The position numbers and the translations under genes are program-made. Positions 58,864 through 64,000 of a DNA stretch of 64,000 nt are shown here, piece by piece (positions within the stretch are counted from its first letter, which is position 1; every line of letters starts with the position of its first letter). Location: contig JAHDWK010000010.1 of the NCBI GenBank assembly GCA_023382655.1, positions 1 to 64,000 on the forward strand, given 5' to 3'. Source of the DNA: Anaerolineae bacterium (lineage in GTDB: Bacteria > Chloroflexota > Anaerolineae > Promineifilales > Promineifilaceae). Below the pieces are notes generated by a model. That model saw only the letters and a program-made list of their open reading frames with translations, searched no databases and was not told where the DNA came from.

Positions 58864-61425
58864 TTAATCGCCATCCCTACTATACAAAAAGCGGTAAATC
58901 ACATATCCCTCATAAATGCGGTCAATGTAGAGGCGGGTTTCGGCAAAATTCACCGTTTCAATATACAAGTCCAGGTCTTGCCCGGCCGCATTGTACCAGC
59001 GGGCGGCGTTGCCCGGCCCGGCGTTGTAGGCGGAGAGGGCCGCGTGGGCCGTGCCATCAAAAGTGTCTAACTGTTGGTCGAGATAAAATGCGCCAAAGAT
59101 GAGGCCCACATAGGGTCTGTACAGGTCTTCATTTTTGTAATTCGGCCAGTTAAGCTGCTGCGCGATGTACGCGCCTGTATCCGGGATGACCTGGCTGAGA
59201 CCTTGAGCCACGGCGCTGGAGGTGGCAAAACTTTCAAACAGGCTCTCTTGCCGCAGCAGGGCCAATTGCAGGCGGGGGTCATAGCCGTATTGCTGTGCCA
59301 ATGGCAGCAGCAGGTCGGCGTAATAGGCGGGGTACATCAGACGGCCGATAAACAGCGGCATGGTAAACACCGTCTGTCCGGTGAGACCGGGCAGCCGCGC
59401 CGCCGCCAAAATGGAGGAGCGATATAACCCCAGGTCGCGGAAAAAGAGCGCCAGTTGGTAACTGCTCAAAGCGTCCTGGGCATATGCCTCCCGCACTACT
59501 TCCAATTCTCGTTTGGCTTCTTCATATAAACCTAGCTGCCACAATTTCTGACCGCGTATGAGACGGCCGTCATTTGCCAGGGTGGGCGACAGGCTGCGAA
59601 TGTCGGTGCCTGGTTCCAGGCCAAGCTGGCTGCGCAGCCAGCTTTCGGCTTTATCCTGGGCAGCGGCTTCTTCTTCGGCCGTGGGCAGTTGGAAAGGGGC
59701 AACGGCCGTAAAAGGCTCATTTCCCTGGACGATGTCTCTGGCGCGGAGGGCGTAGTAGTTCACGGCCGTCCCCCCCGCTGCCTGCTGCTGTATCTGTTCC
59801 AACAACTTGTGCGGGTCGGGCACGCCGCTGCCGTCCTCCTCGTGGATGGGACTGTAGCCGGGCAGGGTACGCAGCAGCCAGACCAGGGCGGCGCTGCCAT
59901 ATTCGTTGGCGGGGTAGGTTTGGGCGGCGCGGCTCCAGAGGGTCACGGCCGTAGCCACATCCCCGCTCTGGTTTGCCAGCCAACCGGCGTGAAATAGCGC
60001 CTCTGGCGTATCCTCATACCAGGGGTAGGCATCGGCCAGAGCGGTGTAGCGGGTCACGGCCGTAGCCACACCCCCCTGATTTTCCACGTTCAACGCTGCT
60101 CGCCAGGCCGCAGCCGGGGCATCTTCGCCGTCGGGATAGTTTTGCAAATAAAAGTCATAATTGCTCAACGCGCCGGGCAGATCGCCAGAGCGCGCCAGCA
60201 TCAGGCCGCGCTCAAAAGCCGCCGTTGCCGGGTCGCTGTTGGCATAGCTGTCCAGTTCGGCCAATGCAGCAGGCAGATTGCCCAACGCTTCATAACTCCA
60301 GGCGGCGTACAGGTGGGCATCCGGGTTGTAACTTTCTGAGTTGGCGGCCACATACCGGGCGAAGGCGGCTACCGCCGGTTCGTAGGATTTGGCGTGGAAG
60401 TTAACCAGGCCGCGCTGGTACTCATCCACCGGCACCCCGGCTTCCACCAATTGCACCAGGCCCAGATAGGTATCATAGGCGCGGGGATAGGCGGTAAGAG
60501 CTTGCTGGAAACGGCCGTAAGCCGCCTCGGTATTGCCCGCCAGTAGTTCCGCACTCCCGGCCAGATAGGTCATTTCCCCTTTGGTCACTTCGGTGATGGC
60601 CAGGTCGCGCATAGCGTCATATTGGGTAATAGCCGCCGTATAGTTGCCCGCCTCCAGGTATAGCCGGGCCAGTACACGCCGGTTGGCGATTTCGGTCAGG
60701 CGATGGGCCGGGGCATTGGCTGCGGATTCACGGGCAAGTTGGGCGTTGGTTGTGTCACCGGCAGCGGCATAAACATCGGCAATCAGCGGGTAGACGTATG
60801 CGCCCATGTCTGAATGGGCATTGACGTAGGTCTGGTAGGCGCTAATCGCACCAGGGTAATCGCCCAGAGCAGCACGGGCCTGGCCCATAAAGAAATAAAC
60901 AGCCGTAGGCGTTTGCTCCCCGGCCAGTGTGATTAATTGGTCAAATGCGCCGAGGGCGTCGGCGTGTCGTTCATCGCGCCGGTAGGCGACACCCAGGCTG
61001 TACAGATTGTCCACCTGTTCGGTAGGGGTAAAGGCGTCAGGCTGGCGCACGTTGGCTTCTAACAAAGCAATGGCCTGGGCTACATCTCCATTGTGCAGGT
61101 TTGTATCCGCCAGGGCGAACCGTTCCACCGGCGATGGCAGGTTGGTAGGGGTAGGTAGCGGGGTGACGGTGGGCACGGCCGTAAGCGTAGGTAGTGGCGT
61201 ATCGGTGGGGGCGTCCGTCACTTCGGCTCCGCTCAGTGCGGGCGTGTCTGGCGCCGCTGGTGTGGGTGATGGTAATGGGACGGTAGGTAACCCGGCGGCG
61301 AGGGTGGGGGTGGGTACGGCCGTGTGGGTGATGGTCTGGGCAATCGGCCGGGCCTCTTGTTCCGTGCAGGCAGCCATTAACCAAATGAGCAGGAGAAGAA
61401 TGCGACGCAGACGGCAACGCAGCAT
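58864..61425 (-). CDS. Lipoprotein lytic murein transglycosylase with TPR-like superhelix
   Basis: About 853 residues. Lipoprotein signal ILLLLIWLMAAC with lipobox Cys, a Thr/Pro linker, then a long helical TPR-like part (about 100-680), then a C-terminal Slt domain: LALLRQESLFESFATSS (catalytic Glu in QES), GLSQVIPDTGAYIA and LSAYNAGPGNAARWY. Cleaves peptidoglycan glycan strands. The ATG at 61425 is chosen because the longer frame upstream is ATCCGCGTTCATCC-type repeat and would precede the lipoprotein signal. Typical Slt70-like layout with an added lipid anchor. Confidence 0.87.
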   Translation of the reverse strand: MLRCRLRRILLLLIWLMAACTEQEARPIAQTITHTAVPTPTLAAGLPTVPLPSPTPAAPDTPALSGAEVTDAPTDTPLPTLTAVPTVTPLPTPTNLPSPVERFALADTNLHNGDVAQAIALLEANVRQPDAFTPTEQVDNLYSLGVAYRRDERHADALGAFDQLITLAGEQTPTAVYFFMGQARAALGDYPGAISAYQTYVNAHSDMGAYVYPLIADVYAAAGDTTNAQLARESAANAPAHRLTEIANRRVLARLYLEAGNYTAAITQYDAMRDLAITEVTKGEMTYLAGSAELLAGNTEAAYGRFQQALTAYPRAYDTYLGLVQLVEAGVPVDEYQRGLVNFHAKSYEPAVAAFARYVAANSESYNPDAHLYAAWSYEALGNLPAALAELDSYANSDPATAAFERGLMLARSGDLPGALSNYDFYLQNYPDGEDAPAAAWRAALNVENQGGVATAVTRYTALADAYPWYEDTPEALFHAGWLANQSGDVATAVTLWSRAAQTYPANEYGSAALVWLLRTLPGYSPIHEEDGSGVPDPHKLLEQIQQQAAGGTAVNYYALRARDIVQGNEPFTAVAPFQLPTAEEEAAAQDKAESWLRSQLGLEPGTDIRSLSPTLANDGRLIRGQKLWQLGLYEEAKRELEVVREAYAQDALSSYQLALFFRDLGLYRSSILAAARLPGLTGQTVFTMPLFIGRLMYPAYYADLLLPLAQQYGYDPRLQLALLRQESLFESFATSSAVAQGLSQVIPDTGAYIAQQLNWPNYKNEDLYRPYVGLIFGAFYLDQQLDTFDGTAHAALSAYNAGPGNAARWYNAAGQDLDLYIETVNFAETRLYIDRIYEGYVIYRFLYSRDGD

Positions 61426-61566
61426 TGCAACTCGGATGAACGGGGACAAAATCCTAAAAAAATCCGCGTTCATCCGTATCATCCGCGAAAATCCGCGTTC
61501 TATTTCTTTAATCATGGGCGCGATTGTCCGGGATACGGCCGTGTCAGACCCTACGATTGCCATATG

Positions 61567-62526
61567 TCAGGCCGACGATACGGCCGTGTCCGGGGTAACG
61601 GCCGTGTTGTTTTCCGATTCTGCCAGCAATTTTTCATACTTTGCCATCCGTTGGGCAAACTCTTTTTCGGTGACGTATTGCTCAATGCCCCGCTCACCGG
61701 CGGCCATTTCCAGCCCCAAATAAAGCGGCACCAGTTGAAACATCAGCATCCAGAGAAAGATGAAGTTGAAAATCTGCTTGACCTGCGCTGTCTGCTCGTC
61801 AATTTGCTCGCTGACCAGACGCAGCCGATCATTCACGTCGGTGGCAATCCGGATGTACTCGTCCAGGATGGGCTGCACTTCGGCAATGGAGGCGTTCAGC
61901 GTCGCCATGTCGGTAGCTAACTGCTCCATGTTGCCGCCCATTGTGCCCAGGCTGGCCTGGGTGGTTGCCAATTCCGGCTCCAAACCGCGCAGCGTTTCCG
62001 GCAGCCCATCCAGGCTACCACCCAATTCCGTTACCGCCTGGTCAAACGGCACTTCCGGATCGTAGTTAATGCCCAGATCATACTGGATGCGGTAGTTGAC
62101 GAAGGGAATGGTCTGGTCAATTTCGAACCGGTTGAGGGTGGTGAGGGCATCGTCAATAACAGTAGCCACTTCGATCAGGGAAGGTAGCGTGCTTTGCAGG
62201 GTTTCAATACTGTTGGGCACATCGTTGGCAACCACCGTGCTGACCTGGTTGATGAGGGGTTCGGCATCTTGCACGGCCGTGGCCATATCCCCCGCCGTCG
62301 TTTCCATCGTGGACAGCGTAGCGCCCAGGTCGGTGAGGGTTTGTTTAGAGACGACCAGCGTACTTTCCACGTTCGTCAGGGTATCGCTGGTCAGTTGCAG
62401 CGCACTGCTCATACCCGCCGCCAGGTTATCAATAAACCGGGTGGTCAGTTGCATTCCCTGATATGCCACCACTGCCCCAATGATGGCGATGATAATAAAG
62501 ATAACGCCAACAATTCTGCGAATCAT
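61567..62526 (-). CDS. Membrane-anchored coiled-coil protein, unknown function
   Basis: 319 residues. N-terminal helix VGVIFIIIAIIGAVVAYQGM, a long Ala/Thr/Ser-rich coiled coil (about 40-230; SDTLTNVESTLVVSKQTLTDLGATLSTMETTAGDM-like heptads), then a second helix (FNFIFLWMLMFQLVPLYLGL) and a short acidic tail. The pattern resembles secreted or membrane methyl-accepting-like rods but lacks a signalling domain. AGGAGG lies upstream of the ATG. Confidence 0.7.
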   Translation of the reverse strand: MIRRIVGVIFIIIAIIGAVVAYQGMQLTTRFIDNLAAGMSSALQLTSDTLTNVESTLVVSKQTLTDLGATLSTMETTAGDMATAVQDAEPLINQVSTVVANDVPNSIETLQSTLPSLIEVATVIDDALTTLNRFEIDQTIPFVNYRIQYDLGINYDPEVPFDQAVTELGGSLDGLPETLRGLEPELATTQASLGTMGGNMEQLATDMATLNASIAEVQPILDEYIRIATDVNDRLRLVSEQIDEQTAQVKQIFNFIFLWMLMFQLVPLYLGLEMAAGERGIEQYVTEKEFAQRMAKYEKLLAESENNTAVTPDTAVSSA

Positions 62527-62539
62527 ACTTTCCTCCTTT

Positions 62540-62562
62540 ATCCACAGATTTCACAGATTACA
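62540..62562. repeat. CAGATT half-element
   Basis: CCACAGATTTCACAGATTACA matches one arm of the hairpins at 46174 and 48436, between the coiled-coil gene and the next upstream gene. Its second arm is missing or highly diverged. Confidence 0.6.
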
Positions 62563-62599
62563 CAGAAGAAATGCCGTGTTATCCGCGTTCCATTTCGCT

Positions 62600-63277
62600 T
62601 TATTCCGCCAACGCCTCCAAGTCTTGAATGGCTACCTCTACCTCTTCGCGGGTGAGGCCGCCGGTTTCCAGAGCGGGATCAGGCAGCAGAAGCAGGCGTT
62701 GGAAGATTTCCAGGCCGGTCTGGGCCGGGTTGGCCTCGCCCATCAGTTCGGGTGGAGTGTTTTCTAGCCAATCGAAGAGGAGATTTTCTACGGCTGCATA
62801 ATCCCCCATTTGCTCGTAATAGCTCATCAGCCGAACGCACGTTTCACCCGGCAAATGGAAATCGGCCAGCGCCTCGACCACCTGGTCAATATCCGGTATC
62901 AAGTCGGCAGCGGGCAATGGCTCGGTTTCCGACCGTGCCAGGAAGAGGAGCAGGTGCAGGGCTTTAAGGTAACGGCCGTAAGCCGCCTCCTCTTCTCCTT
63001 CTTGCATCAAGATGTCCGCCTCCTCTACCAGCAGCGCCGTGAGAAACTGGCATTTGTCCTCCCAGGCCGCCGCATGATCCTTTTGCAGCCGGTCCAGAAT
63101 GGCTTCGTCTGGTAACTTTGCCAGCCCATCTGTGCCAATGCCTACCAGTTCCCGCGCCGCCTGGTCAATCACGGCGTGCGCTTCGGCATAATTGCCCGAC
63201 CGAGCCAAATCCAGCACATACGGCAGCAGCCCACGCAACTGCTCAATCATCCGCATCAGAAAGTCTTGTTTGGGCAT
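62600..63277 (-). CDS. Helical hypothetical protein
   Basis: 225 residues, soluble, almost entirely alpha-helical by composition (PYVLDLARSGNYAEAHAVIDQAARELVGI, LLVEEADILMQEGEEEAAYGRYLKALHLL), suggesting a small TPR-like protein. No family is recognised. The ATG at 63277 has GAGG upstream. It is probably co-transcribed with the DUF4037 gene upstream of it, although a hairpin at 63292-63354 lies between them. Confidence 0.65.
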   Translation of the reverse strand: MPKQDFLMRMIEQLRGLLPYVLDLARSGNYAEAHAVIDQAARELVGIGTDGLAKLPDEAILDRLQKDHAAAWEDKCQFLTALLVEEADILMQEGEEEAAYGRYLKALHLLLFLARSETEPLPAADLIPDIDQVVEALADFHLPGETCVRLMSYYEQMGDYAAVENLLFDWLENTPPELMGEANPAQTGLEIFQRLLLLPDPALETGGLTREEVEVAIQDLEALAE

Positions 63278-63291
63278 AAGGTCTCGCCTCA

Positions 63292-63354
63292 CGTGCCAGG
63301 CACACCACATCAGGGCTGGGAAATTCCAGGCGTCTGTGTGGTGTGCCTGGCACG
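63292..63354. repeat. Perfect 18-bp-arm inverted repeat with GTGCCAGGCAC cores
   Basis: CGTGCCAGGCACACCACA (63292-63309) and its exact complement (63337-63354) around a 27-base loop. Each arm contains the palindrome GTGCCAGGCAC. It lies between two minus-strand genes, four bases past the DUF4037 stop codon. Confidence 0.8.
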
Positions 63355-63357
63355 GCT

Positions 63358-64000
63358 TTAAGTTTGGTACAACGGCCGTAGCCGCGCATAATTCTCCGGG
63401 TAACTCAGCAAATCGGTGTTATCGCTCATCTGATCCACACTGCCCAGATGGGGCAGCTTTTTCACCTGTTCATCACCAATAGCCGCCCCGATCGTATCTG
63501 CATAATCGCCAACATGCACATGGAAGGGACGGCCGTAATATTTCTGGCAGCCGGTGGGCAATGGCGGTGTAATCTGCAACCGGTTGTGCATCTCGCCAAG
63601 AACTCTGAAAGCCGCGCACAAATGGTTCTCCCGCGTTTGCCAGTCGGCAGCGGCTAACACCGCCTGCAAAATGGGGCCGAGTTCGGCGGCGCAGTCCAGA
63701 CGGCTAAAGGCGCTGCCAAACCATTTGGGGTAGGGCGCATATCGTTTTTCATAGAGAAACCCAAGCATCATCACATCATGCACCAGCCGCGCGGCCAGCA
63801 GCCGCGAACCCATATCATCACCGCGTATACCGGTGCGCCCCACAAAATGGTCTTCCTGCCCGATGCGCCGCCACTGGCAGGCCAGCAGATAGAGCCAGAC
63901 ATCACGGGGAAAATAGGCCAGCTTTTGCCGCAAAGGGGCCAGTTCACCCAACTCGTCGCTAAAAACCCGGCCGGCCGTCAACGTCAGTAGCCGCTGTTGG
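63358..64000 (-). CDS. DUF4037 protein, 5' end beyond the window
   Basis: At least 214 residues visible; the frame is open to the window edge. The DUF4037 segment is clear: VFSDELGELAPLRQKLAYFP, DVWLYLLACQWRRIGQEDHF, GSRLLAARLVHDVMMLGFLYEKRYAPYPKWFG. Members usually begin with a nucleotidyltransferase-like domain, which would lie outside the window. Function unknown. Confidence 0.8.
   Translation of the reverse strand, partial: QQRLLTLTAGRVFSDELGELAPLRQKLAYFPRDVWLYLLACQWRRIGQEDHFVGRTGIRGDDMGSRLLAARLVHDVMMLGFLYEKRYAPYPKWFGSAFSRLDCAAELGPILQAVLAAADWQTRENHLCAAFRVLGEMHNRLQITPPLPTGCQKYYGRPFHVHVGDYADTIGAAIGDEQVKKLPHLGSVDQMSDNTDLLSYPENYARLRPLYQT

Noticed and set aside
1..64000. tRNA, rRNA or riboswitch genes
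   Set aside because: No cloverleaf, GGTTCGA-type T-arm or recognised riboswitch core was found by reading; a covariance-model search would be decisive.

Overview
The window looks like a chromosomal segment of an uncultured or little-studied Chloroflexota bacterium (Anaerolineae-type). This is an inference from gene style, not a computed placement: trmFO, several very large STAND/AAA and TPR regulators, Thr/Pro-rich lipoprotein linkers, an AidB-like acyl-CoA dehydrogenase, and moderately high GC with dense minus-strand gene packing. No tRNA, rRNA, CRISPR array or prophage was seen. Fifty-one genes are supported, 46 of them on the minus strand.

Layout. 1-830: a REP-associated tyrosine transposase (RAYT) bracketed by small hairpins. 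0.8-4 kb: a PLD-SNF2 helicase broken by a frameshift in an A6 run. 4-14.9 kb: housekeeping and signalling genes (M20 peptidase, HflX with a probable AUU start, DUF4139 protein, two orphan histidine kinases, TrmFO, a phosphoribosyltransferase). 15.1-19.7 kb: a plus-strand two-gene unit with its own promoter, palindromic operator candidates and terminator, encoding a membrane SLATT-type protein with Ala-rich coiled-coil repeats and a TIR/deoxyribosyltransferase-like + TRAFs-binding TPR + SLOG-like protein. This is the best candidate for a little-described immunity or signalling system. 19.7-22.6 kb: small stress, hypothetical and lipoprotein genes. 22.7-27.5 kb: an AAA-winged-helix regulator beside a RelA/SpoT-like protein fused to a STAND ATPase. 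27.5-34.5 kb: a globin, FG-GAP and secreted proteins, and a STAND-TPR regulator. 34.5-43.3 kb: a sugar ABC transporter followed by glycerate 2-kinase and a phosphohexomutase. 43.4-54.3 kb: membrane glycosyltransferase, HdeD-like protein, fatty-acid-type enzymes (SDR, MaoC hydratase, two acyl-CoA dehydrogenases), MazG, RmlA, pentapeptide and HEAT proteins. 54.5-58.1 kb: a soluble-adenylyl-cyclase-like giant regulator. 58.2-58.8 kb: a BrnT/BrnA toxin-antitoxin pair. 58.9-64 kb: a lytic transglycosylase lipoprotein, a membrane coiled-coil protein, a hypothetical protein and a DUF4037 protein cut by the window end.

Two genome-scale patterns cut across all genes. The palindrome ACGGCCGT is enormously over-represented, about 15 copies by eye in the first 10 kb, mostly inside coding sequence where it reads Thr-Ala-Val, x-Gly-Arg or Arg-Pro. 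Most intergenic gaps hold imperfect long hairpins built from iterated 10-12 nt units (CCGTAAT-, CAGATT-, TGCGTGA-, CTCACCG-type) or from two inverted short palindromes. They repeatedly start exactly at, and often supply, the stop codon of the upstream gene. Copies of the same iterated units also sit in frame inside the glycerate kinase gene.
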